Shown piece after piece: positions 1-8,184 of a DNA stretch of 64,000 nt (positions within the stretch are counted from its first letter, which is position 1; every line of letters begins with the position of its first letter). Source of the DNA: an uncultured Actinomyces sp. GTDB taxonomy: Bacteria > Actinomycetota > Actinomycetes > Actinomycetales > Actinomycetaceae. Below the pieces are notes generated by a model that was given only the letters and a program-made list of their open reading frames with translations, had not been told where the DNA came from and made no database searches. The stretch covers positions 82,529 through 146,528 of the forward strand of contig URAS01000006.1 in NCBI GenBank assembly GCA_900545825.1, in the 5' to 3' direction. The translations under genes were made by a program, and so were the position numbers.

Positions 1-1
1 C

Positions 2-748
2 GAACGCACGGTCGCCGCCCGGCGCGGCGACACGGCGATCATCCGGGCGGGCTCGCACGACACCGCGTGCGCGGCCTACTCGCTGGGCCTGGGGGAGGGC
101 GACCTTTTCGTGTCGTGCGGGTCGTGGGCGATCGTCGGCGCGATCGCCGACGCGGTCATCGCGCCCGGCCTGACGAACGAGGCGACCGTCGAGGGCGGCA
201 ACCGCGTCCAGGCGAACCTCACCGGCATGTGGCTGGCGCAGGAATGCCGCCGCGCGTGGCAGGCCGAGGGCGAGGACGTCGCCTTCGCCCGGCTCGACGC
301 CCTCGCTCGCGCCGCCGAACCCGCCGGCTGCACGATCGACCCCAGCGACCCGGCGTTCGCCGCGCCCGGCCACATGCCCCAGCGGATCCGCGACGCCGTG
401 CGGGAAACCCACGGCATCGAGGTCGACGGGATCGGCCCGATCCTACGACTCATCAGCCAGTCGCTGGCGGTGGCGATCGCCGACAACGTCCGCCTGCTGC
501 GCCAGGCGACGGCGGCCGCCGGCCGCGTGTTCGTTATGGGCGGCGGCACGAAAGACCGCCTCCTCATGCGGCTGCTGGCCGGCGAACTCGAGGACGACCT
601 CGTCCTCGGCGCCGTCGAGGCGTCCGCGCTCGGCAACATCTGTGCCCAGCTGCACGTCCTCGGGGTGCCCCCGGCCGACACGGCCGCGTGGGCGCGCACC
701 GCGGGCATCACCCAGACTTTCCACCACGACCCGAACAAGGATAGGTAA
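2..748 (+). CDS. FGGY-family sugar kinase, probable L-fuculokinase (3' part)
   Basis: The 5' end lies outside the window; about 248 C-terminal residues are visible. The reading frame opens at base 2 and carries the GSHDTA motif (about residues 18-23 of the fragment) and a GGGTKDRLL segment, both typical of the C-terminal ATPase half of FGGY kinases of the rhamnulokinase/fuculokinase type. Such enzymes phosphorylate a ketose (L-fuculose or L-rhamnulose) with ATP in the cytoplasm. The stop codon overlaps the start of the aldolase gene (TAATG), so the two are translationally coupled. FucP and FucU homologues downstream favour L-fuculose as substrate, but rhamnulokinase cannot be excluded from this fragment. 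Confidence 0.8.
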   Translation, partial: ERTVAARRGDTAIIRAGSHDTACAAYSLGLGEGDLFVSCGSWAIVGAIADAVIAPGLTNEATVEGGNRVQANLTGMWLAQECRRAWQAEGEDVAFARLDALARAAEPAGCTIDPSDPAFAAPGHMPQRIRDAVRETHGIEVDGIGPILRLISQSLAVAIADNVRLLRQATAAAGRVFVMGGGTKDRLLMRLLAGELEDDLVLGAVEASALGNICAQLHVLGVPPADTAAWARTAGITQTFHHDPNKDR

Positions 749-1392
749 TGAACGAGCAACAAGCACGCGAGGAAATCTGCGCGATCGGCCTCAAGGTCTG
801 GCAGACCGGGATGGTCGCCGCGAACGACGGCAACATCTCGATGCGTCTGGACGACGACACCGTGCTGTGCACGCCGACCGGCGTGTCGAAGGGCGCGCTG
901 GTGCCCGAGGCGATCTGCCACGTCGCCCTCGACGGGACCGTCATCTCGGAGCAGGCGCCGTGGAAGACGTCCAGCGAGGTCAAGGTCCACTTGCGGCTGT
1001 ACCGCGCCGACGAGAACGTCCGCGCCGTCGTCCACGCCCACCCGCCGTACGGCACGACCTACGCGATCGCAGGGAAGCCGCTGATCTCGAAGATGATGCC
1101 AGAAAACGTCATCGCCATGCCCGAGATCCCCGTCGCCCCCTACGCGACGCCCTCGACCGAGCAGCTGGCCGAAAACATCGAGCCCTACGTCCACGACTAC
1201 ACGGCGTGCCTTATGGAGATGCACGGCGCCCTCGCGTGGGGCCCCAGCCTGCTCATCGCCTACCAGGCCATGGAACGCCTGGAATACACGGCGAAACTCA
1301 CCTACCTCACCGAATCGATCGGCGTGAAGCGCGACCTGCCCGACGACGAGGTCGCCAAACTCATTTCCATGCGCCCCCAATACGGCTGCTAG
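748..1392 (+). CDS. fucA: class II aldolase, probable L-fuculose-1-phosphate aldolase
   Basis: This 214-residue protein has the class II (zinc) aldolase fold, which splits L-fuculose 1-phosphate into dihydroxyacetone phosphate and L-lactaldehyde. Visible signatures are NDGNIS (26-31), TGVSKG (44-49), the acidic residue E77, the metal-binding HAHPP (H96, H98) and a third histidine in HGAL (H159). Length matches FucA (about 215 residues). The ATG overlaps the stop of the upstream kinase, so it belongs to the same operon. RhaD or ribulose-phosphate epimerase-like members share the fold; the fucP/fucU context supports the fucose assignment. Confidence 0.82.
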   Translation: MNEQQAREEICAIGLKVWQTGMVAANDGNISMRLDDDTVLCTPTGVSKGALVPEAICHVALDGTVISEQAPWKTSSEVKVHLRLYRADENVRAVVHAHPPYGTTYAIAGKPLISKMMPENVIAMPEIPVAPYATPSTEQLAENIEPYVHDYTACLMEMHGALAWGPSLLIAYQAMERLEYTAKLTYLTESIGVKRDLPDDEVAKLISMRPQYGC

Positions 1393-1409
1393 CCGAATCA
1401 TCTTTTCAC

Positions 1410-1446
1410 GCATCGGGCGGCGGGCAAAGCCGCCCCCGCCCGATGC
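1410..1446 (+). terminator. strong hairpin between fucA and fucP
   Basis: An 11-bp perfect stem, GCATCGGGCGG pairing with CCGCCCGATGC, encloses further GC-rich inverted sequence. A run of five T (in cataccttttt) follows about 15 bases downstream. It could end some transcripts or protect the upstream kinase-aldolase mRNA from 3' decay, which would give different levels of enzyme and permease. The T run is too far away for a classical terminator, so the role is uncertain. Confidence 0.5.
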
Positions 1447-1491
1447 TATCCCCGCATACCTTTTTCCACTGTGACGTCAGGAGTGTGCCCG

Positions 1492-2838
1492 ATGAGCACC
1501 ACACCGACCCCAGCGAGCACGGAAACTCGCAACCGTTTTATTTACCCCGGGATGACCCTTCCCTTCGTCCTCCTTGTTTCCTGCTTCGCCGCCTGGGGAT
1601 TGGCGGGAAATATGACGGACCCGCTGGTGTCCGTTTTTGGTTCCGTCTTCTCCATGTCGGCATTCCAGTCATCCCTCGTTCAATTCGCCTATTACGGCGC
1701 CTATTTCGCTCTCGCCCTGCCCGCGGCATTCATTAATTCAAAGCTCGGGTATAAGGGCGGCGTCCTCGTGGGGCTTGCGCTCGCGGCCACCGGTGGATTC
1801 CTCTTTTTCCCGGCCGCGCGCGTCATGACGTATTCGCTGTTTATCCTCGCGCTGTTCACGCTGGCGTCGGGCCTGTCGATCCTCGAGACGTCCGCGAACC
1901 CCTACATGATGGCGATGGGGCCGGCGCGGAACGCGACGCGGCGCCTCAACTTCGCCCAGGCGTTTAACCCGATCGGCTCGAACATCGGCGTCTTCCTGGC
2001 GGCCGTTTTCATCCTGCCGTACGTCAGCCCCGCGACCGCCGAGGAACGGGCGAGCATGCCCGAGGCCGAACTGCTGGCCACGAGGTCGTCCGAGCTGCAG
2101 GCCGTCATGGGGCCGTACCTGGCGCTGGCCTGCCTGTATGTCGCCCTCTTCATCGGGATCGCCCTCGCCAAGGTGCCGCCGCGCAAGACGATCGTGTCGG
2201 ACGCGCGCGCCGGAATCGTTCGCGAAAAGGGCATGCTGGGGCGCCTCGTGCGGAATAAGCGCTACAGCTTCGGCGTCGTCGCCCAGTTCTTCAACATCGC
2301 CGCGCAGACATGCATCTGGACATACACGATCCACTATGTGACGAACGAACTGGGCGAATCGAAGGCGGTGGCCGGCCACTGGCTGCAGATTTCGCTGCTC
2401 GTCTTCCTCGTCATGCGGTTCGTCATGGTCGGCATCATGGGGCGCATCGATTCACGGATCCTCATGGTCGTCATGTGCACGCTCGGCGCCATCCTCACGT
2501 TCACGGCGATCGTCACGGCCAATGTCGTCGGCGCCGTCTGCCTGGTCCTCCTGTCCGGCTGCATCGCCCTGTTGTTCCCGACGATCTACGGCATTGCGCT
2601 GACCGGCCTGGGCGACGACACGAAGTACGGCGCGGCCGGCCTGGTCATGGCGATTTGCGGCGGCGCGATCATGCCGCTGGTCCAGGGCAAGATCATTGAC
2701 CTCACGTCGGCGGCGTTCAGCTACATCGTCGTGTTCATCTGTTTCCTCGTCATCATCGGCTACGGTGTCTACGCGCTGCGCACGCCCCAGCCCGTCATCG
2801 AGGAGATTCCCGAAGAAGAAGCGCTGGTCCGCGACTAG
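1492..2838 (+). CDS. fucP: L-fucose:H+ symporter-like MFS permease
   Basis: A 448-residue major facilitator protein of the FHS (fucose-galactose-glucose:H+ symporter) family with about twelve hydrophobic segments. It has the family signatures ETSANP (132-137) and the RLNFAQAFNPIG stretch (from about 151). I chose the ATG at 1492 rather than the in-frame GTG at 1471 because AGGAG (1479-1483) lies 8 bases upstream of the ATG. It probably imports L-fucose for the adjacent kinase, aldolase and mutarotase. Substrate is inferred from the neighbours; related permeases carry other hexoses. Confidence 0.82.
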   Translation: MSTTPTPASTETRNRFIYPGMTLPFVLLVSCFAAWGLAGNMTDPLVSVFGSVFSMSAFQSSLVQFAYYGAYFALALPAAFINSKLGYKGGVLVGLALAATGGFLFFPAARVMTYSLFILALFTLASGLSILETSANPYMMAMGPARNATRRLNFAQAFNPIGSNIGVFLAAVFILPYVSPATAEERASMPEAELLATRSSELQAVMGPYLALACLYVALFIGIALAKVPPRKTIVSDARAGIVREKGMLGRLVRNKRYSFGVVAQFFNIAAQTCIWTYTIHYVTNELGESKAVAGHWLQISLLVFLVMRFVMVGIMGRIDSRILMVVMCTLGAILTFTAIVTANVVGAVCLVLLSGCIALLFPTIYGIALTGLGDDTKYGAAGLVMAICGGAIMPLVQGKIIDLTSAAFSYIVVFICFLVIIGYGVYALRTPQPVIEEIPEEEALVRD

Positions 2839-2868
2839 CCGCGGCCACACCCACGGAAAGGACTACCC

Positions 2869-3291
2869 ATGCTCAAGAACATCCCCGCGTGTTTGAGCCC
2901 CGAGTTGGTCGCCGTCCTCATGCGGATGGGGCACGGAGACGAGATCGTCCTCGGCGACGCCAACTTCCCCGGCGACACCTGCAACGACCTGGTGCTGCGG
3001 GCCGACGGCCTCGATATTCCCCAGCTGCTGGACGCCATCCTCACTCTCATGCCGTTGGATCGCTACAACGACTGGCAAATCGGCCTCATGGCGACCATCG
3101 AGGGCGACCCGACGCCCGAGGTCTGGGCGACGTACGAGCAGGTCATCCGCGATCACGAGGGCGACTACGTCACGCACTACTTCGAGCGTTTCGACTTCTA
3201 CGACCAGGCGAAACAGACCTTCGCTGTCGTCGTCACGGGCGAGACGGCGCTCTACGGCAACATCATCCTCAAGAAGGGTGTGGTCGTCTAG
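2869..3291 (+). CDS. fucU: L-fucose mutarotase (RbsD/FucU family)
   Basis: A 140-residue protein of the RbsD/FucU family, which interconverts the anomers of L-fucose (or ribose) so that the isomerase and transporter meet the preferred form. The conserved N-terminal segment MGHGDEIVLGDANFP carries the catalytic histidine (H22) and D30, and the length is typical. It is the last gene of the fucose cluster, 30 bases after fucP and preceded by a GGAAAGGA ribosome site. The fucose isomerase expected in this pathway is not in the window and may lie upstream. An interspersed two-hairpin repeat begins 24 bases after the stop. Confidence 0.85.
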   Translation: MLKNIPACLSPELVAVLMRMGHGDEIVLGDANFPGDTCNDLVLRADGLDIPQLLDAILTLMPLDRYNDWQIGLMATIEGDPTPEVWATYEQVIRDHEGDYVTHYFERFDFYDQAKQTFAVVVTGETALYGNIILKKGVVV

Positions 3292-3314
3292 GCGGCTTTC
3301 GGCCTCTCCCGCGT

Positions 3315-3393
3315 AAACGTGATTCTTTCGTCCGCTGTGATCACGTTCAAGGCCCCAGACCGGTGAACGTGACCTTTTTTGATCACGTTCACC
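3315..3393 (-). repeat. two-hairpin repeat, copy a (full, reverse orientation)
   Basis: Hairpin B (about 3316-3349, AACGTGAT...ATCACGTT around a TTCTTTCGTCCGCTG loop) is followed by the linker GGCCCCAGACCG and hairpin A (3363-3392, GTGAACGTGACC-TTTTTT-GATCACGTTCAC). The order B-then-A is the reverse complement of copies c, e, f and h. It lies in the convergent junction between fucU and the minus-strand nuclease-fold gene. Confidence 0.9.
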
Positions 3394-3412
3394 AGCTTGG
3401 GGCCTCGGCGTG

Positions 3413-4240
3413 TCACGGCAGCTTTCGCAGAGGGCGCTCGCTGAGCAACGCCTGGGGGATCCGGCGCCGCAGGGCGGCGACCGAGTGGGGGCTCCACAGG
3501 TCGTCCCAACCGACGCGGATGAAATGCGGGAAATCGAAGCGGAGGGCGTCCTCGCGGACCTTTTCGCGATACAGGGCGGTCGCGCCTGACGCCCCGCCGT
3601 ATTTCAGTCGGCCGTCGACCTCGATGGCGACGCCCTTTTCGCGGTTGCCGAAGTCGAGGAAGAACCTCGGATTATCGGCCGGCCACGGCAGCTGCTGCGT
3701 GAGGTCGCGGACGCCGCCCTGCCACAGGCGGCACACGGCGAGGCGTTCCGCGGGCGACTGCGAGTGCGGGCCGATGATGTCCAAGCGTTTTCGCACGCGC
3801 GCCTTGTAGCGGCGCGAGGGGTGCATCTCGCTGATTTCCAGCAGGCGTTCCTTGAGGGTTGCCCATTCGCGCTCGGTGCGCTGGCGGTCCCACGGCGAGG
3901 GGGTGAGGTACTGGGCGATCGCCGATTCCGCGCCGACGATCGCGGTCAGGGGGTCGGGATGCGAGAGCAGCTCGACCATGACGTATTCGGGGTTGAGGAC
4001 GGCCAGGCCATCGTGCCTGGTCACGGCGCCCTCGGGGGAGGTGAGGCGGTGGCGGATCACCGTCGACGGCGGGTGGGTCGAGCCCGATTCGCCAATGGTT
4101 GTCAGGTGGCCGGTCGCCGTCGTCTGCCGCATGACGTGGATATCGAGGCCGGGCCGCAGCACCGTGTAGCCCCAGATGAGGGCGGCCGATCGCTTGACGT
4201 GCTCCGACGGGCCGTGGTGGATCCCGAACCGGGCGGGCAC
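3413..4240 (-). CDS. PD-(D/E)XK nuclease-fold protein, DUF559/AbiEi-like
   Basis: This 275-residue protein resembles actinobacterial proteins annotated as DUF559 or AbiEi-antitoxin-like. Its C-terminal part has a Vsr/PD-(D/E)XK-like pattern: E165 in SPAER, D196 in FLDFG, then E207-x-D209 and K213 in IEVDGRLKY. The N-terminal part has no motif I can name. No toxin gene partner is adjacent, so a toxin-antitoxin role is not supported here. The GTG start at 4240 is uncertain: it has no clear ribosome site, and an in-frame stop lies about 27 bases upstream. The gene is monocistronic and divergent from cutC. Confidence 0.6.
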   Translation of the reverse strand: MPARFGIHHGPSEHVKRSAALIWGYTVLRPGLDIHVMRQTTATGHLTTIGESGSTHPPSTVIRHRLTSPEGAVTRHDGLAVLNPEYVMVELLSHPDPLTAIVGAESAIAQYLTPSPWDRQRTEREWATLKERLLEISEMHPSRRYKARVRKRLDIIGPHSQSPAERLAVCRLWQGGVRDLTQQLPWPADNPRFFLDFGNREKGVAIEVDGRLKYGGASGATALYREKVREDALRFDFPHFIRVGWDDLWSPHSVAALRRRIPQALLSERPLRKLP

Positions 4241-4457
4241 ATACAGTGGGGGAGGAAATACTGGTCATGAAGCCAGCGTGGACTGGGCGGGGCGGGGCTG
4301 CTCTCGTGCCGAACGCCGGATGTGGATAACCCGCCGAAAACGGGGGCTGTGGACACCGGGTCGCGCGGCGGCGCGTGATCTTGTGGGGCCACGATCGCCG
4401 TTTGGGGTGGCCGTGAGGGGAACGGACAGAACGGTCACGTCGACGAAGGGGGAAGCG

Positions 4458-5162
4458 ATGGCGGTAACCGTCGAACTGTGCGTCAGCGACGCCGAGGGCG
4501 CCCGGATTGCGCGTCAGGCCGGTTGCGGGCGCATCGAATTGTGCCGTGACCTGGCAGTCGGCGGGTTGACGCCGCCGGACGACCTCGTCGCGCAGGTGGC
4601 GCGGGAGCTGCCCGACCTCGACGTCCAGGTGCTCGTGCGGTCGCGGGCCGGCGATTTCGTCTACACGCAGGCCGAGGTTGCCGCGATGGCCGCGGATATT
4701 CGTCGGCTCAGGCGGCTGTGTCCGCCGCGCGAGGGCGCCCTCGGGTTTGTCGCCGGCGCGTTGACGCCCGACGGGCGGATTGACGAGGCCGCGGCGCGGG
4801 TGTTCCGCGAGGCGGCGGGGGAGTGCCCGCTGACGTTCCATCGGGCGTTTGACGAGGTCGGGGACCTCATGGCCGCGGCGCGGTGGCTCGCGGGTGCCGG
4901 GTGGGATCGGGTGCTGACGACGGGCGGCGACCCGGCCCGCGCCGACGTCGCGCAGTTGGCGGCGCTGCAGCGGGAGGTCGGCGACCGGCTGGTGATCCTC
5001 GCGTCGGGCGGGCTGCGGTCGCATAACGTCGCCGAGGTCGTCCGCGCCACCGGCGTCACCGAGGTCCACATGCGCGCGCCGCAGCCCGGTGCCGCTGGCG
5101 CGGCCGGCGCGACAGACCCGGCGGAGGTCGCCCGCATCGTCGCCGCCCTCGCTGGGGTGTAG
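4458..5162 (+). CDS. cutC: CutC family TIM-barrel protein
   Basis: A 234-residue CutC-family protein. Family features are the N-terminal VELCVSD strand, the GCGRIELC segment, GGLTP, the R-S/R-x-GDFVY region (about residues 62-70), FHRAFDE and the ILASGGL phosphate-loop-like strand. CutC was first linked to copper homeostasis in E. coli, but its biochemical role is unsettled. The ATG at 4458 follows an AAGGGGGAAG ribosome site; the frame stays open further upstream but lacks family similarity there. It stands alone, convergent with the DUF4143 ATPase. Confidence 0.85.
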   Translation: MAVTVELCVSDAEGARIARQAGCGRIELCRDLAVGGLTPPDDLVAQVARELPDLDVQVLVRSRAGDFVYTQAEVAAMAADIRRLRRLCPPREGALGFVAGALTPDGRIDEAAARVFREAAGECPLTFHRAFDEVGDLMAAARWLAGAGWDRVLTTGGDPARADVAQLAALQREVGDRLVILASGGLRSHNVAEVVRATGVTEVHMRAPQPGAAGAAGATDPAEVARIVAALAGV

Positions 5163-5179
5163 GGACGCGGCGCTGGCCG

Positions 5180-5216
5180 TCAACGTGACCAAAGCGGAGG
5201 AAAGGGTCACGTTCAC
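5180..5216 (+). repeat. two-hairpin repeat, copy b (hairpin B only)
   Basis: A single B-type hairpin: AACGTGACC (5182-5190) pairs with GGTCACGTT (5205-5213) around a loop close to the AGCGGACGAAAG loop of copy a. It is followed by CCGGGATGGGGCCGACGGG and GGCTA, a tail shared with copies e and f that runs into the stop codon of the minus-strand gene. It sits in the convergent junction between cutC and the ATPase. Confidence 0.8.
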
Positions 5217-5237
5217 CGGGATGGGGCCGACGGGCGG

Positions 5238-6509
5238 CTAATAGAGCATCCCGAGGGGAATGACGAGGACGCCGTCGCCGCGCTGGTAGGCGACCTCGCC
5301 AGTCGTGACGACGACCCGGGCGACCAGGCGCTCGCCCAGTTGCGTGTGCAGCCAGTTCAGCCCCTTGACGTCCTGGTCACTGGCCGTCCGCGCGAGCTTG
5401 ACCTCGACGGCGAGGACCGAGCCATCGAAACGCTCCATGACGAGGTCGACCTCGTGATCGCCCCCGCGGGTGCGCAGGTGGTACACGTGCGCCTGGGCGG
5501 TGTTGGCCGCCGCGCGGAGGGTGAGCGCGGTCAACGACTCAAACAGCCGCCCGAACACCTCGAACGTCCCCGGTTTCCCGCTGAGCAGACGTTTCTCGTT
5601 GACGCCCATGAGGTAGGCGGCCAGGCCGGTGTCGCAGAGATGGTGCTTTGGCCCGAGCGTCAGGCGCTTGAGAGGGGTCAGGCTGGGCGTCCACGCCGGC
5701 ACGGGGTCGAGAACCCAGATCTTGTCGAGGAGCTCCCGATACCGCTCGAACGTGGCGCGCGCCGGTTTGTCGCCCTGCGCGGGCGTGGCCGCCGCCATGA
5801 TCGTGTCGTATGTCGAGGTCGTCGCCGTTGCCGCGGCATACGCGCCGAGCCAGGCGCGCAGCGAGGCGGGACTGCGTACGGTGGCGCCCATATCGGCGAT
5901 GTCGCGGTCGATAATGCGCTGGGCATAACTCGCGAGCGCGACCCTCCGATGCCGTTCCGGAAGGGGATTAATATCGGGAAAACCAGACGCGCAAATCTGG
6001 CGGGCATAATCCTCGATCGTCAGGTCGCAGGACCCCTCAATCCGCGCCGTCCCGTCGAAAATGTCGACCAGCGAAATAGTCGGCGTCGTGCCGGCCCTTT
6101 CCGCCAGACTGAGAGGTCGCATGCGGTTGCTGATAATCCGCCCGGATCCGGAGTGGGTGTCGTAGTCGGGACTGGGAGACGCCGAGCCGGTGAGGATGAA
6201 CTGTGTCGGCGCCTTGTCGTCGACCTCGCGCCGTACGCTGTCCCAGAGCGGCGGATAATACTGCCACTCGTCGATGCCGACGCGGGCGGTGTCGCGCCAC
6301 ATCGCGGTGCCCTGGGCCTCGATGAGCCGGCGCGTGTCGACGTCGTCCACGCGCAACGTGCGGTCGACGTGGCGGAGCATCGTCTCGGTTTTGCCGACCG
6401 CCTTCGGCCCGTCGATGGCGACGGCGCGGAAGTGGGTGAGCAGGTCCTCGAGAGTCGCGTCGAGATAGCGGGGGAGGTAGCCCTCCTCGTGGCGCGAGTG
6501 GGGAAGCAT
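5238..6509 (-). CDS. AAA ATPase with C-terminal DUF4143 domain
   Basis: A 423-residue ATPase of the AAA_14/DUF4143 type. The Walker A motif is GPKAVGKT (34-41), Walker B is VGIDEWQ (77-83), and a sensor-like ILTGSAS segment follows. The C-terminal DUF4143 part ends with a nuclease-like EVKLAR segment about 55 residues before the C-terminus. The family is widespread and often mobile, and its cellular role is unknown. I chose the ATG at 6509 because AGGAGG lies 6 bases upstream; the frame stays open to 6620 but runs into a tandem repeat. That 23-bp tandem repeat (6588-6723) lies just upstream and may carry its control region. Confidence 0.85.
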   Translation of the reverse strand: MLPHSRHEEGYLPRYLDATLEDLLTHFRAVAIDGPKAVGKTETMLRHVDRTLRVDDVDTRRLIEAQGTAMWRDTARVGIDEWQYYPPLWDSVRREVDDKAPTQFILTGSASPSPDYDTHSGSGRIISNRMRPLSLAERAGTTPTISLVDIFDGTARIEGSCDLTIEDYARQICASGFPDINPLPERHRRVALASYAQRIIDRDIADMGATVRSPASLRAWLGAYAAATATTSTYDTIMAAATPAQGDKPARATFERYRELLDKIWVLDPVPAWTPSLTPLKRLTLGPKHHLCDTGLAAYLMGVNEKRLLSGKPGTFEVFGRLFESLTALTLRAAANTAQAHVYHLRTRGGDHEVDLVMERFDGSVLAVEVKLARTASDQDVKGLNWLHTQLGERLVARVVVTTGEVAYQRGDGVLVIPLGMLY

Positions 6510-6587
6510 TGACCCTCCTGTGACAACTCCGATTGCGCGGCGCCAATGCGGCCGTGGCCTGGCCTGATGGTCCCCATTGTAACAGCA

Positions 6588-6723
6588 AACTAGACGAGCT
6601 GCCGGGTTCGAACTAGACAAGCTGCCGGGTCCAAACTAGACGAGCTGCCGGGTCCAAAGTAGACGAGCTGCCGGGTCCAAACTAGACGAGCTGCCGGGTC
6701 CAAAGTAGACGAGCTGCCGGGTT
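6588..6723. repeat. 23-bp tandem repeat, about six copies
   Basis: Six head-to-tail copies of a 23-bp unit with core CTAGACGAGCTGCCGGGT start at 6588, 6611, 6634, 6657, 6680 and 6703; the last is partial. Units 3 and 5 are identical. Units 4 and 6 share a C-to-G change (AAGTAG instead of AACTAG), so the array looks as if it grew by duplication of a two-unit block. It lies 80-215 bases upstream of the DUF4143 ATPase start. No spacers separate the units, so this is not a CRISPR array. Confidence 0.95.
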
Positions 6724-6759
6724 ACTCGCCGCGGCGACGAGCCCGCCGCCCTCGTCCGG

Positions 6760-6838
6760 ATGAACGTGATCAAAAAAGTCACGTTTACCGGTTTGGGCCC
6801 TTCAACGTGACCTTTCTGTCCAGAAGGGTCACGTTCAT
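6760..6838 (+). repeat. two-hairpin repeat, copy c (full, forward)
   Basis: Hairpin A (TGAACGTGATC-AAAAAA-GTCACGTTTA, 6761-6787), linker CCGGTTTGGGCCC, then hairpin B (CAACGTGACC...GGGTCACGTTC, about 6803-6836). This is the only copy between two divergent genes (DUF4143 ATPase and the YbaK-like gene). The stretch 6510-6897 therefore holds the ATPase leader, the tandem repeat, this element and the ybaK promoter, and no gene that I can see. Confidence 0.9.
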
Positions 6839-6884
6839 TGGCGGTTGGGCGTGGACTCGGCGCGCGTTCGCGCCCGCGGGAGGA

Positions 6885-6890
6885 TAGCGT
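6885..6890 (+). promoter_or_regulatory. -10 box for the YbaK-like gene
   Basis: TAGCGT ends 7 bases before the ATG at 6898. This fits a leaderless transcript starting at or next to the start codon, as seen for several other genes in the window. Confidence 0.5.
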
Positions 6891-6897
6891 CAAGGGT

Positions 6898-7458
6898 ATG
6901 AGCGAGACGATCCCTGGAATTGGGCAGCTGACGCCCGAACGCGCAATCGACCACCTGGACTGGCTGGCCGCGCCGGTCGCCGACGCGGTGCGTGCCCTCA
7001 TCGAGGTGAACCCCGACTTCGCCGACCAGATCCTGGCCGTCACCATCGACCCCGACCTGGCCGACACCGAGGCGATGACCGAGGCATTCGGTATGGACCT
7101 CGCGCTGTCGTCGAACTGCATCCTCGTCGCCGGCAAGCGCGCCGGCGAGGAACGCGTCGCCGCCTGCGTCGTCCGCGCGACGACGAACGCCGACGTCAAC
7201 CACGTCATCAAGAAGCGCCTCAACGTGCGCAAGGCGTCGTTCTGGCCGACCGAGCGCGCCGTCGAGGCGTCCGGCATGGAATACGGCGGCATCACCCCGG
7301 TTGGCGTGCCGGACGACTGGCGCCTGTTCATCGACACGCGGTGCGCGACCGGCTGGTCGTGCATCGGCTCGGGCCTGCGCAGCTCCAAGCTGTTCGTCAC
7401 CGGCGACGTCCTCGCGGCGCTGCCGGGCGCCGAGGTCGTCGAGGGCCTGGCGAACTGA
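6898..7458 (+). CDS. YbaK/aminoacyl-tRNA deacylase-like protein
   Basis: A 186-residue protein of the YbaK/ProX/EbsC superfamily, whose members remove wrong amino acids from tRNA (for example Cys from Cys-tRNA-Pro). Visible family features are ILVAGKRAGEERVAACVV, the KKRLNVRKASF segment with its lysines, the PVGVP turn and the final GSGLRSSKL strand. The exact tRNA substrate cannot be read from sequence. The start is chosen at the ATG 7 bases after a TAGCGT -10 box; the frame upstream is open but has no similarity. A single hairpin of the repeat family follows. Confidence 0.75.
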   Translation: MSETIPGIGQLTPERAIDHLDWLAAPVADAVRALIEVNPDFADQILAVTIDPDLADTEAMTEAFGMDLALSSNCILVAGKRAGEERVAACVVRATTNADVNHVIKKRLNVRKASFWPTERAVEASGMEYGGITPVGVPDDWRLFIDTRCATGWSCIGSGLRSSKLFVTGDVLAALPGAEVVEGLAN

Positions 7459-7477
7459 GTCCCGCAGCCCGAGCCGA

Positions 7478-7506
7478 TGACCGTGACGACAAAAGGATCA
7501 CGGTCA
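7478..7506 (+). repeat. two-hairpin repeat, copy d (degenerate hairpin B)
   Basis: TGACCGTGA (7478-7486) pairs with TCACGGTCA (7498-7506) around GACAAAAGGA. It matches the right half of hairpin B in copy h (GACGAAAGGATCACGGTCAC). It lies 20 bases after the ybaK-like stop, between two genes on the same strand. Confidence 0.6.
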
Positions 7507-7536
7507 CGGAGGTCGACGGAAAGGTAACGGTCAGCC

Positions 7537-8184
7537 GTGAGTACCTGGAGTAATTACAGCCCCCAACCCCAGCCGCCTCGGCGCCCGCAGCGCAGGCGTA
7601 GCCCCCTCCTGGTCAGGCTGACGCCGCCGCTGCTGGTCGTCGCCCTCATGTGGATCGTGTTCGCCCTCGAACTGGTCGCGGGCCCCGAGATCGTCCGCGC
7701 CGGCTCGATCCCGTCCGGCGACTTCTCGCGTCCGTGGACGTGGTTCACCGCGGTGTTCATCCACCTCAGTACGTCCCACATCGCCGGAAACACGCCGTTC
7801 ATGCTGGTGCTCGGCATCCTCATCGGCCTCGAGGGCGTCGGGCGTTGGGCGGGCGTCAGCCTGTTCGGCGTTATCGGCGGCGGAATTGGCGCGACTGTCC
7901 TGTCGACGAACACGTTAACCGCAGGCGCCTCGGGTGTTATTTATTGTTACCTGGGCTACCTGTTGGCTGCGGCGTTTACCGAAAAGAACCTCAGTCAGAA
8001 AGTCTGGCGAATAGTGGTTGCCGCCGCAATTCTTTTCTTCTATTCCGGCACGATCATTTATGGTTTTATCCCGCACGCCGCCGTGTCGTGGCAGTGTCAC
8101 CTAGGCGGGTTTATCGGCGGCATCCTCGCGGCGATCGTTTTCGAGGGTCGCGAGGCCCGGCGCGCCCGCTCCTACCCTGCGTGA
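7537..8184 (+). CDS. rhomboid-family intramembrane serine protease
   Basis: A 215-residue membrane protein of the rhomboid family, which cleaves transmembrane segments inside the lipid bilayer. The catalytic serine is in GASG (S132), the catalytic histidine is H188 in the helix before GGFIGG, and HIAGN (81-85) supplies the usual oxyanion His/Asn. About six hydrophobic helices follow a proline/arginine-rich cytoplasmic N-terminus. The GTG start has only a weak upstream AAAGG. The TGA stop (8182-8184) is itself part of a two-hairpin repeat (GTGAACGTG), so that element abuts the gene directly. Substrate unknown. Confidence 0.85.
   Translation: MSTWSNYSPQPQPPRRPQRRRSPLLVRLTPPLLVVALMWIVFALELVAGPEIVRAGSIPSGDFSRPWTWFTAVFIHLSTSHIAGNTPFMLVLGILIGLEGVGRWAGVSLFGVIGGGIGATVLSTNTLTAGASGVIYCYLGYLLAAAFTEKNLSQKVWRIVVAAAILFFYSGTIIYGFIPHAAVSWQCHLGGFIGGILAAIVFEGREARRARSYPA

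Noticed and set aside
3363..3392. Hairpin A as a classical rho-independent terminator
   Set aside because: The T run is in the loop of a perfect inverted repeat rather than after the stem; another mechanism is needed.
3413..4240. Type IV toxin-antitoxin pair (AbiEi)
   Set aside because: Only the nuclease-fold protein is present; no AbiEii-like toxin gene is adjacent.
6588..6723. CRISPR array
   Set aside because: The 23-bp units follow each other with no spacers and no cas genes are near.
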